A DNA stretch of 5,769 nucleotides, from contig JARKUZ010000055.1 in assembly GCA_029851945.1 (NCBI GenBank), positions 1 through 5,769 on the forward strand, in the 5' to 3' direction. The translations under genes and the position numbers were made by a program. Numbering within the stretch: position 1 is the first letter of the stretch; each line of letters begins with the position of its first letter. Shown here piece after piece: positions 1 through 5,769 of this stretch. The stretch is from Terrisporobacter sp. GTDB lineage: Bacteria; Bacillota_A; Clostridia; Peptostreptococcales; Peptostreptococcaceae. The notes beneath the pieces are model-generated. The model had not been told where the DNA came from, made no database searches, and saw only the letters and a list, made by a program, of their open reading frames with translations.

Positions 1-100
1 CATTGCTAATAATTTCTTTTGCATTTTGTTTAGCATCTAAAATTATTGTTTCAGCTTTTTTCTCAGCTTCCTTTATCTCATTAATTGCTTCTAATGCCAA
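1..100 (-). CDS. Probable V/A-type ATPase peripheral-stalk subunit (G/H family), N-terminal fragment
   Basis: Only the first 33 codons are present; the gene runs off the left edge. The fragment begins MALEAINEIKEAEKKAE and goes on as an unbroken Lys/Glu/Ala-rich amphipathic helix with no Gly or Pro, as expected for the coiled-coil stalk subunit (AhaH/NtpF/subunit G type) of archaeal-type V-ATPases. That subunit forms the peripheral stator linking the soluble catalytic head to the membrane motor. In clostridia it is commonly the first gene of the V-ATPase operon, which fits a gene with its own promoter here. The start is TTG at 98-100: AAAGGTGG sits 7 nt upstream and no ATG or GTG lies in frame between the two. 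A stalk-like subunit b of an F-type ATPase, or another short coiled-coil protein, cannot be excluded from 33 residues. An F-type b subunit would normally start with a membrane helix, which is absent. Confidence 0.62.
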   Translation of the reverse strand, partial: MALEAINEIKEAEKKAETIILDAKQNAKEIISN

Positions 101-107
101 AGTCTCA

Positions 108-115
108 CCACCTTT
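108..115 (-). promoter_or_regulatory. Ribosome binding site selecting a TTG start
   Basis: Read on the minus strand this is AAAGGTGG, a strong Shine-Dalgarno match with a 7-nt spacer to the TTG at 98-100. No ATG or GTG lies in the reading frame near it, so it decides the start of the partial V-ATPase-like gene. Confidence 0.65.
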
Positions 116-142
116 ACTATATACAAGTTGGATAATATAAAT

Positions 143-166
143 ATTAATACTTTATATAGTATTAAT
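143..166. repeat. Inverted repeat in the leader of the V-ATPase-like gene
   Basis: The arms ATTAATACT (143-151) and AGTATTAAT (158-166) are perfect 9-bp reverse complements around a 6-nt centre. The element lies downstream of the predicted -10 box (187-192) and upstream of the Shine-Dalgarno (108-115), so it would be transcribed as an A/U-rich hairpin in the mRNA leader. It lacks a U-run and strong G/C pairs, so it is unlikely to be a terminator. It could be a binding site for a dimeric regulator or a 5' stabilising hairpin. In DNA this A+T-rich, chance formation is possible. Confidence 0.5.
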
Positions 167-186
167 TACTTTTTATCTCCTTATTA

Positions 187-214
187 ATTATACACTGTTT
201 TTACAATTTTTCAA
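187..214 (-). promoter_or_regulatory. Sigma-A-type promoter of the V-ATPase-like operon
   Basis: On the minus strand a -35 box TTGAAA (209-214) is followed after 16 bp by a perfect TATAAT -10 box (187-192). Transcription would start near position 180, leaving a leader of about 80 nt before the TTG start at 100. This is the best promoter match in the window. It implies that the V-ATPase-like gene is transcribed independently of the radical SAM gene upstream of it. Confidence 0.6.
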
Positions 215-312
215 CTTTTTTTTATTAACATTTCCTAAACAACACTTTAATATTAAAATAATTATCTGTTTATTAAAAATTTATTTATTTTATTAATATT
301 ATTTTTATAATA

Positions 313-1989
313 TCAATTCTTCTTTAATCTTCTAGTTATATCAATCATTTCACCTTCGTATGAACATAAGAAATATACTTTTTCTTTCCTTATACTATTA
401 TTTTTTATAAATTCATTTATATTTATACTAAAACTTTCAATGTAATAATCTTTAAATGAATATTCTTCTCTAAGAAAATCCTTAATTTCATTTTCAACAC
501 TCTTTTCTACCCCTTTCCCCAAAAACTCAGGCATTCCTCTTCTTTTATTAAATAATAAATAATCATATTTTATTATGTCTCGTAATATTTCACTATCTAA
601 CTTTGTTATATCCATATTAAAATCTAAAAATACTCTATAATACTCACTATTTCCTATATTTCTATTAAAATATCCCTTTTTATCAAAATAATTTCCCAAC
701 TCTAGATAAAAATCGTAAGGTGTTTTAAAACTATTTATTAAAAATTTTATTATGTTATTAAATTTCTGAGAATTATAGTATTTATCAACCATATTTTCTA
801 TTTTTTTTAATATTAAAAGTTCATCATATGATATATCATTAGTTTCTAATATTTCATATGGAGGATATGGTGAATACTTCATTCCATATTCTTCAGCTTC
901 TTCTCTCATAGAAGATCCTCTAAGTAATTTTAAAAATCCTAACTGAATTTCTTCTGGACCTATACTATAAACATCATTAAATGATTTTTTAAATGATATT
1001 ATATCTTCTCCTGGCAATCCAGCTATTAAGTCTAAATGTTGCTTAATATTTTTAATCTCCAATAGTTCAACTACCTTTTCTTTTATATCACTAAAATTAA
1101 CAAATCTATTTATCTTATTTAACACTTCATCATTAGTTGTTTGTACACCTACCTCAAATTGAAATCTATCTTTAGGAGCCTTTCTTAATAATTCTAACTC
1201 TTGTGGTTTTAATATATCTGCAGAAATCTCAAAGTGGAATTGTGTATTAGTATCTGCATTAATTAAAAATTCCCATATAGCCATTGAAAATTTAAAATTG
1301 CAATTAAATGTTCTATCAACAAACTTAACTAATCTAACTTTTTTATCTATAAAATATTGCAGTTCTTTTTTAACTCTTTCTATATTTAAAAATCTTACAC
1401 CATGTGTAGTAGAAGAAAGACAATATTTACAATTAAAAGGACAGCCTCTAGAAGCTTCATAATAAACTATTTTATTATCTAAATTTTCATCTTCCTTATA
1501 CGGAAATACTATTTCATCCATATTCATCAACGGTCTATTACCATTGCTAATAACTTTATTATTTTCTTTAAAATATAAACCTCTTACATCTGTTATATTT
1601 CTATTGCCTAATAAATATTCTACAAACTCTCTATAAGTTTTCTCTCCCTCACCTTGAATTACATAATCTCCTGAAAGCTCCTTTAAGATATTTAAACTAT
1701 CATAAGAAACTTCAGGTCCCCCATAAACAATTTTTATATTCTTATCTATTAGCTTTATTAAATTTGACAACCTTTTAACTACTTCTATATTCCAAATATA
1801 TGTTGAAAACGCTACTACATCTGCCCTTTCTTTAATTATCTCTTCTAATATTTTTTCATCTCTATCATTTATTGAAAATTCTCTTATTTGACATTCGTAA
1901 TTTATATCCTCCGTAAATGCCTTTAAATACCTAACTGCTAAATTGCTATGAACAAATTTTGAATTTATAGCTGTTAATAATACCTTCAT
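313..1989 (-). CDS. Cobalamin-binding radical SAM protein (DUF4080-type)
   Basis: A 558-residue, probably cytoplasmic enzyme of the B12-dependent (class B) radical SAM superfamily. Residues 1 to about 130 form a B12-binding-type Rossmann domain, with the strand DVVAFSTYIWN (57-67), the loop YGGPEVS (89-95) and GDYVIQGEGE (107-116). The usual DxHxxG cobalamin-ligand motif is not seen, so the cobalt probably lacks a protein histidine ligand. The radical SAM core (about 175-360) has the cluster motif CPFNCKYC (Cys183, Cys187, Cys190), which binds the 4Fe-4S cluster that cleaves SAM. It also shows the later core motifs GVQTTNDEVLNKINR (281-295) and DLIAGLPGED (320-329). The remaining part, about 370-558, matches in position and character the uncharacterised C-terminal domain (DUF4080) of such proteins. 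Known relatives transfer methyl groups to unactivated carbon or phosphorus or do ring chemistry; the substrate here is unknown. ATG start, with GAAGGGAAG just upstream. The gene lies 20 nt after a small methyltransferase-like gene, probably in the same transcript. Confidence 0.9.
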   Translation of the reverse strand: MKVLLTAINSKFVHSNLAVRYLKAFTEDINYECQIREFSINDRDEKILEEIIKERADVVAFSTYIWNIEVVKRLSNLIKLIDKNIKIVYGGPEVSYDSLNILKELSGDYVIQGEGEKTYREFVEYLLGNRNITDVRGLYFKENNKVISNGNRPLMNMDEIVFPYKEDENLDNKIVYYEASRGCPFNCKYCLSSTTHGVRFLNIERVKKELQYFIDKKVRLVKFVDRTFNCNFKFSMAIWEFLINADTNTQFHFEISADILKPQELELLRKAPKDRFQFEVGVQTTNDEVLNKINRFVNFSDIKEKVVELLEIKNIKQHLDLIAGLPGEDIISFKKSFNDVYSIGPEEIQLGFLKLLRGSSMREEAEEYGMKYSPYPPYEILETNDISYDELLILKKIENMVDKYYNSQKFNNIIKFLINSFKTPYDFYLELGNYFDKKGYFNRNIGNSEYYRVFLDFNMDITKLDSEILRDIIKYDYLLFNKRRGMPEFLGKGVEKSVENEIKDFLREEYSFKDYYIESFSININEFIKNNSIRKEKVYFLCSYEGEMIDITRRLKKN

Positions 1990-2009
1990 TTTTTCTTCCC
2001 TTCATCTAT

Positions 2010-2507
2010 TCATTTTATTTTTTTACCTTTTACAAAAAAAATATCTTCCCAAACTTTTTCTTCTTTTATATCGTATATATCACCCAACATTTTTTTTGTA
2101 TCATCTATATTTGATTTAGAGATTGGGTTTAAATTTTTAAACTCAAACTCTTTTGTTTTACCTGATGGTAATACTGCCATAACTTTATTATTTGATACTT
2201 CTCCAATTTCTTTATTTATGTCCCATATATATATTTCCCCTCCAACTTTAACTAACTTACTAGCTTCTCTAATTAAATTAAACTTACTAGACTCTCTCCA
2301 TATACTACTTAAATAAAAAAACACTGTACACGTGTCGTATCCTCCATGAGTAGTTTTTTCATCAATTGCACCTTCTAATAAATCTACAGAAACTTCATCT
2401 ATAGCATCTTTTGAAATATTATATATTACTCCATAGCTTTCCCCAACATCTAATACATCTCCAGTTAATTTTATATCGCTTAAGTTTAATATAATTGTTT
2501 TTCCCAT
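2010..2507 (-). CDS. Small divergent class I SAM-methyltransferase-like protein
   Basis: A 165-residue soluble protein resembling a class I (Rossmann-fold) methyltransferase. A motif-I-like strand and loop, VLDVGESYG, is at 18-26, an acidic residue that could end strand 2 is near Asp42, a strand-4-like segment YDTCTVFFYL is at 57-66, and the motif KVGGEIYIWDI, typical of strand 5, is at 87-97. The loop has Gly-Glu-Ser-Tyr-Gly instead of the usual GxGxG. The distance from motif I to strand 4 (about 40 residues) is shorter than usual, as if strand 3 were missing. It may bind SAM weakly or have lost activity; the substrate is unknown. A longer frame begins at GTG 2514-2516, but that codon overlaps the Shine-Dalgarno AGGGAG (2516-2521). 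The ATG at 2505-2507, 8 nt downstream of it, is the better start. It is the first gene of a probable two-gene operon with the cobalamin radical SAM enzyme 20 nt downstream. Confidence 0.7.
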   Translation of the reverse strand: MGKTIILNLSDIKLTGDVLDVGESYGVIYNISKDAIDEVSVDLLEGAIDEKTTHGGYDTCTVFFYLSSIWRESSKFNLIREASKLVKVGGEIYIWDINKEIGEVSNNKVMAVLPSGKTKEFEFKNLNPISKSNIDDTKKMLGDIYDIKEEKVWEDIFFVKGKKIK

Positions 2508-2515
2508 AAATACCA

Positions 2516-2521
2516 CTCCCT
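2516..2521 (-). promoter_or_regulatory. Ribosome binding site that moves the methyltransferase-like start to an internal ATG
   Basis: Minus-strand AGGGAG lies 8 nt before the ATG at 2505-2507. The alternative GTG start at 2514-2516 would use bases of this site itself and has no other Shine-Dalgarno, so the shorter 165-residue product is preferred. Confidence 0.7.
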
Positions 2522-2589
2522 AAAATAAAAAAATTTAATTCTTTATAGATTTTACTATTATATGTATATAATTATGTAACTTATTTTAA

Positions 2590-2619
2590 ATTAAATCATA
2601 TTTTTTATTATGTATTCAA
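2590..2619 (-). promoter_or_regulatory. Candidate promoter for the methyltransferase-like/radical SAM unit
   Basis: On the minus strand TTGAAT (2614-2619) is followed after 18 bp by TTTAAT (2590-2595). TGA directly before the -10 box gives the extended -10 form. It lies between the terminator of the propeller gene and the methyltransferase-like start, leaving a leader of about 75 nt. The surrounding DNA is nearly all A/T, so chance matches are easy. A stand-alone TATAAT (2557-2562) closer to the gene has no convincing -35 box. Confidence 0.4.
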
Positions 2620-2675
2620 ATTTAGTAGTATTTAATCTTACCCATGTATATTACATCATTTAGTTACAGTAATGC

Positions 2676-2714
2676 AAAAAAAATATTTTGAAAATAACCT
2701 TCAAAATATTTTTT
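2676..2714 (-). terminator. Rho-independent terminator of the propeller gene
   Basis: A perfect 15-bp stem is formed by 2678-2692 and 2700-2714 around a 7-nt loop. Read on the minus strand it begins 7 nt after the stop codon of the propeller gene and ends in a run of eight T (2676-2683). The stem is mostly A/T with one G-C pair near the loop, as is common for A/T-rich clostridial terminators. Its position separates the propeller gene from the methyltransferase-like/radical SAM unit, making them separate transcripts. Confidence 0.8.
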
Positions 2715-2721
2715 AATATTC

Positions 2722-3999
2722 TTATTTACTTTTTTTCATTTTACTCTTATACATTATAGCTATTATTATTGCCATTACGAAAACTATAATAAATATCCAA
2801 ATTATATTCGGCAAATTAAATATAGTTGTATTTATTTGTCCACCTATTTTATATAAGCAACCACCCTTACTATCTAATATATATATATTCGCATCATTGT
2901 ACTTTATTTTCTCTATATGACTATCTTTATCTAATTCCACTATTACTTTAGATGTATCATTTTCAGTTAAAACATATATATAGTTATCTACATTATCAGC
3001 AAATATTACAGTATCTTTAGGGAAGCATTTTCCTTCATAGTCGATAGTTAATCCTTTTAATGAAGCTACTTTATCATGTTGATATCTAGGCCCTAAAGTA
3101 ACTTCAGTTGGATGGTTAGCTATAACAAAAGAAAGTTTATTAGTTCCATCTGAAAATCTTGGAGAAGTAATTGGATCTCCTCCACTAAAATCTGGCCAAC
3201 CATACCAAGCTTTTTCCTTTATATCATATATATAATCAGCATCATCTTTAACAGCCCTTAATCCACTATCTTCCATACCTCCAACTATAGCTGTTAGTTT
3301 CCCTAGACTATTTATCGCTAATCCTTCAACATTTCTAATTCCTGTAGCATATGTTATAAATTCATTACTATTTAAATCATATCTTAAAATACTTGCGTTA
3401 CTTAAAACATTTTCTTTAATTTTCTGCCCTTCTATAACCTTTTCCCCAAATGGAACAAATGCATAATTATTATTATATCCTATGCCCGTTGATTCCCACT
3501 CAAAAGATGCTTTGTCCTCATTTTTATTATTTTCATCAACAATTCCAGAGTTAGTATTAGAGCCTATACTTATATACAAATAATCTCTATTCAAAATAAT
3601 ATTTGTTTTGTAATTTAATCCATTATTAGGTAAATTATTAATTAACTCTGTATATTGTTCCTTATTTACATCATACAACAATACTCTATTGTCACTTGCA
3701 ATTATAATATCATTATTATAGCAAGCTATATCATATATATTTAAAGACTTATCATATACTAAAATTTCTTCTTTATTATCTTTATTAATCATCTTAATAG
3801 TATTTTTAAATGCTATATATAAATTATTTTCTTTATCAAAATCAAAAGAAACTGCTCCTCCTAACCCCTTTGTATTTATAGACCAATCAACATTTTCATA
3901 GATAAGATTTAAATCATATCTATTGCTAAATTTATAAATTCCAAATGATAAACTAACAATTATTATAGAAAATATTAAAAACTTAAGAAATCTCCACAT
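2722..3999 (-). CDS. Membrane-anchored beta-propeller protein, glucose/sorbosone dehydrogenase-like
   Basis: A 425-residue protein with a hydrophobic helix at residues 5-22, a large extracytoplasmic domain (about 25-395), a second helix at 396-416 and a basic tail (KSKMKKSK). Both termini should face the cytoplasm. The domain has repeated short beta-strand segments (such as NNLYIAFKN, DNRVLLYDV, RDYLYISIG and DNYIYVLTE), as expected for a beta-propeller. GIRNVEGLAINSLGKL (220-235) and YGWPDFSGGD (266-275) match the conserved RNpqGla and NYGWP..GG motifs of the PQQ-dependent glucose/sorbosone dehydrogenase family. Arg222-Asn223 correspond to a pair that contacts PQQ in Acinetobacter soluble glucose dehydrogenase. 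The segment expected to carry the Ca-binding Gly-Pro (about 238-250) is not conserved, so oxidoreductase activity is doubtful; a binding or structural role is equally possible. No lipobox or LPXTG sorting motif is seen. ATG start, with AAAGGGGG (4007-4014) 7 nt upstream. Apparently transcribed alone, divergently from the flippase gene. Confidence 0.8.
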   Translation of the reverse strand: MWRFLKFLIFSIIIVSLSFGIYKFSNRYDLNLIYENVDWSINTKGLGGAVSFDFDKENNLYIAFKNTIKMINKDNKEEILVYDKSLNIYDIACYNNDIIIASDNRVLLYDVNKEQYTELINNLPNNGLNYKTNIILNRDYLYISIGSNTNSGIVDENNKNEDKASFEWESTGIGYNNNYAFVPFGEKVIEGQKIKENVLSNASILRYDLNSNEFITYATGIRNVEGLAINSLGKLTAIVGGMEDSGLRAVKDDADYIYDIKEKAWYGWPDFSGGDPITSPRFSDGTNKLSFVIANHPTEVTLGPRYQHDKVASLKGLTIDYEGKCFPKDTVIFADNVDNYIYVLTENDTSKVIVELDKDSHIEKIKYNDANIYILDSKGGCLYKIGGQINTTIFNLPNIIWIFIIVFVMAIIIAIMYKSKMKKSK

Positions 4000-4063
4000 T
4001 ACTCATCCCCCTTTATATTTTTATTTATATTTTCCCACTAACAAAATATTACTTAATAATTAA

Positions 4064-4093
4064 ATAATAACTAGTTAATATCATATTATCCAA
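4064..4093 (-). promoter_or_regulatory. Candidate promoter of the propeller gene
   Basis: On the minus strand TTGGAT (4088-4093) and TATTAT (4064-4069) are separated by 18 bp. The predicted transcript would start near 4057 with a leader of about 58 nt. A 10-bp palindrome, TAACTAGTTA (4068-4077), overlaps the edge of the -10 box and could be an operator, or chance. The matches are moderate and the region is very A/T-rich. Confidence 0.35.
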
Positions 4094-4176
4094 TTTTACC
4101 GAATAAGTATTAATGTAATTCACTAAAATCTTTTAACTAAAATTTAATTTTAAAAGTAGACTTACAAACTTTACTT

Positions 4177-4183
4177 AAGGGGG
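4177..4183 (+). promoter_or_regulatory. Ribosome binding site supporting the TTG start of the flippase gene
   Basis: AAGGGGG lies 10 nt before TTG at 4194-4196. An in-frame TAA at 4185-4187 falls between the site and the start, so translation cannot begin further upstream. The first in-frame ATG (codon 29) lies within the first membrane helix. The TTG start is therefore well supported. Confidence 0.8.
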
Positions 4184-4193
4184 CTAATTAACT

Positions 4194-5693
4194 TTGGAGA
4201 AGGATATATTTTTTAAAAATTCATTTTTTCTTACTGTTGCTAATATAACAACTGGAATACTAGGATTCATTTTTTCCATGTATTTAAATAATTTAGCTGG
4301 ACCTGAAGGAGTTGCTCTTTATGGTTTAGTAATGCCTGTTTATAATCTGTTTATTTGCTTAATGACTGCAGGTATTATAGCTGCTATTTCTCAAAGATCT
4401 GCAATATATCAATCAAAAGGAGAATATAATAATTTATTTAAAACTATTCGTTCAGTTGCTTTCTTTAACATAATTTGGTCTATTGTTATAGGAATTTTAG
4501 TTTTCTTTCTAGCTCCATACATAAGTAAATATGGTATAAAAGATATAAGAACATTAAATGCCATCAAAGTTACCTGTCCTGCAATGGTGTTTATTGCACT
4601 TTCTAATATATTAAAAGGCTTCTTTTATGGAACCTCAAAAATTGTTGTTCCTGCAATTGTTGATATCTCCGAAAAAGCTATGAGAATTATAACTATCGCT
4701 TTATTAGTATATGTTTTTAAAGCTCAATCATTATCATCTTTAATAACACTAGCTTATGTATCCTTAGCCTTAGGAGAATTACAAAGTTTAATATTACTAT
4801 TTTTTTACTACAAATACACAAAAAAAAGAATGCCTACTAGTAAAGAAATTCCTGAAAGTAAGGCTCAACTTATTTTTAATGTATTGTTAATTTATTTGCC
4901 TTTATGTTTAAACGGTTTTTTAGGAAATACATTTGCAACTATTTCAACATTAATTGTACCAAGACAACTAGTAGCTTCTGGACTTGATTATAGTTCTGCA
5001 TTAAACCTTATTGGTAGATTTAATGGAATGGCTTTGACTATAGTAACATTTCCACTTATAGTCGTTAATTCAATAAATACATTACTTGTACCAGATTTAT
5101 CACAAAGTATAAGTACTGGTGAATATTATAGTGCTTCACAAAGAATTAAGACTATTTTAAAAATTGCATTTTTATTAGGTATGGCTACTACTATCATTTG
5201 TCAACTTATTCCTGATTCATTAGGTCAAATGTTTTTTCAAAGAGATGATTTAGGTTTATATATTAGGCTTTCTTCTTTATCAGCACCTATTTTCTTTGTT
5301 GCTAATACAATGTTTGGAATTTTAAACGGCCTAAACAGGCAAAGTATAATTTTAAGAAACTCTATAATAATTTCACTTACTGAAATATTTTGTCTTTACT
5401 TCTTTACCAGAATACCTAGCATAAATATTTTTTCTTATATAATAACAATATTTATTACTTCTACTTTAGGATTAATAATAAACTTACGTGAAGTAAAAAA
5501 ACATATAGAACTAAATTTATCAATATTTAATATAGTGATCTTCTCTCTTACTGGAATATTAGTTTATTTAATGTTGAAGTTATTTACAACTAGATTATTA
5601 GATGGATTATTTTTAAGTAAGAATATAATTGTAATAACTTTAACATTTGCTATTTTTGCATACCTAAGCAGATTTGGATTAGATGAAGATTAA
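4194..5693 (+). CDS. spoVB: SpoVB/MurJ-like polysaccharide flippase (MOP superfamily)
   Basis: A 499-residue integral membrane protein with about 14 hydrophobic helices (roughly 12-32, 41-64, 86-110, 123-145, 163-176, 182-206, 226-246, 275-298, 318-340, 355-378, 387-405, 410-430, 442-464 and 475-492). This is the topology of the MOP exporter superfamily. The opening pattern FKNSFFLTVANITTGILGF, then AGPEGVALYGLVMP (35-48), TAGIIAAIS (58-66), and NILKGFFYGTSKIVVPAIVDISEK (138-161) followed by Arg164, matches the stage V sporulation protein B group. Members translocate undecaprenyl-linked sugars across the membrane; SpoVB is needed for spore cortex peptidoglycan. Its length is close to Bacillus SpoVB (about 518). 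Clostridia often carry several SpoVB paralogs, so the family is secure but the symbol means nearest named relative, not proven orthology. A vegetative wall or capsule flippase is the alternative. Starts at TTG (see the ribosome binding site). Single-gene transcript with a terminator 24-26 nt after the stop. Confidence 0.88.
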   Translation: MEKDIFFKNSFFLTVANITTGILGFIFSMYLNNLAGPEGVALYGLVMPVYNLFICLMTAGIIAAISQRSAIYQSKGEYNNLFKTIRSVAFFNIIWSIVIGILVFFLAPYISKYGIKDIRTLNAIKVTCPAMVFIALSNILKGFFYGTSKIVVPAIVDISEKAMRIITIALLVYVFKAQSLSSLITLAYVSLALGELQSLILLFFYYKYTKKRMPTSKEIPESKAQLIFNVLLIYLPLCLNGFLGNTFATISTLIVPRQLVASGLDYSSALNLIGRFNGMALTIVTFPLIVVNSINTLLVPDLSQSISTGEYYSASQRIKTILKIAFLLGMATTIICQLIPDSLGQMFFQRDDLGLYIRLSSLSAPIFFVANTMFGILNGLNRQSIILRNSIIISLTEIFCLYFFTRIPSINIFSYIITIFITSTLGLIINLREVKKHIELNLSIFNIVIFSLTGILVYLMLKLFTTRLLDGLFLSKNIIVITLTFAIFAYLSRFGLDED

Positions 5694-5716
5694 TATCCAA
5701 TGAAATATTTATTAAC

Positions 5717-5769
5717 AAAAAAGTTCATTATCCTAATTATAGATAATGAACTTTTAATAATTTTATTTT
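5717..5769. terminator. Bidirectional rho-independent terminator after the flippase gene
   Basis: A perfect 14-bp stem, 5719-5732 with 5742-5755, encloses a 9-nt loop. On the plus strand it ends in TTTT followed by an A/T-rich tail with further T runs to the window edge, and it closes the flippase transcript. On the minus strand the same stem is followed by six T (5717-5722), so it could also stop a gene converging from the right, beyond the window. Confidence 0.85.

Noticed and set aside
249..300. Imperfect long inverted repeat (about 249-261 with 285-300) that might be a terminator for the radical SAM gene
   Set aside because: It is entirely A/T, needs a bulge, has a loop of more than 20 nt and no clean U-run; such pairings arise by chance in DNA of this composition.
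2521..2675. Small genes, structured RNA or riboswitch in the region before the methyltransferase-like gene
   Set aside because: No open frame with a ribosome site and no G/C-containing stems other than the propeller terminator; in particular no B12-box-like conserved bases despite the cobalamin enzyme downstream.
2820..2845. Possible sortase anchoring of the propeller protein (C-terminal hydrophobic helix plus basic tail)
   Set aside because: No LPXTG-like motif precedes the helix; LPNII (396-400) lacks the needed Thr-Gly, so a plain transmembrane anchor is more likely.
4103..4129. Possible sigma-E-like sporulation promoter (GAATAA, then CACTAAAAT) before the flippase gene
   Set aside because: The spacing is short and the -10 element matches the CATA-type consensus poorly; I was looking for it because of the SpoVB family, which biases the match.
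4119..4148. Sigma-A-like boxes TTCACT and TTTAAT with an 18-bp spacer upstream of the flippase gene
   Set aside because: Both boxes depart from consensus and similar matches can be found in many places in this A/T-rich stretch; not strong enough to list.
1..5769. Defence island, mobile element, CRISPR or biosynthetic cluster
   Set aside because: Both strands show only conserved chromosomal-type genes with uniform base composition; no direct repeats with spacers, transposase, integrase, toxin-antitoxin pair or precursor peptide was seen.

Overview
The window is strongly A+T-rich, has tightly packed genes with good Shine-Dalgarno sequences, uses TTG starts, and carries a SpoVB-family sporulation-type flippase and what looks like the start of a V/A-type ATPase operon. 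Together these point to a low-G+C, endospore-forming anaerobic Firmicute, most likely Clostridium or a close relative. It reads as ordinary chromosome: there are no insertion sequences, phage genes, CRISPR arrays, tRNAs or rRNAs.

Layout from left to right. (1) Positions 1-100, minus strand: the first 33 codons of a short charged helical protein, probably the G/H-type peripheral-stalk subunit that opens a V-type ATPase operon running off the left edge. A good sigma-A-type promoter (187-214) and a leader with a 9-bp inverted repeat (143-166) lie in front of it. (2) Positions 313-2507, minus strand: a two-gene unit with a compact, divergent SAM-methyltransferase-like protein first and a cobalamin-binding radical SAM enzyme 20 nt downstream. 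(3) Positions 2676-2714: a hairpin terminator closing the next minus-strand gene. (4) Positions 2722-3999, minus strand: a membrane-anchored beta-propeller protein related to glucose/sorbosone dehydrogenases, with a transmembrane helix at each end. (5) Positions 4000-4193: a divergent intergenic region. (6) Positions 4194-5693, plus strand: a 14-helix SpoVB/MurJ-like lipid-linked oligosaccharide flippase with a TTG start, followed by an apparently bidirectional terminator at 5717-5769.

Functional links are limited. The radical SAM enzyme and the small methyltransferase-like protein probably form one transcription unit and may act on the same unknown substrate. The propeller protein and the flippase are divergently transcribed and both act at the membrane or cell surface, but nothing else ties them together. 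Nothing here is an obvious defence or mobile system. The least understood parts are the radical SAM/methyltransferase pair and the doubly anchored propeller.
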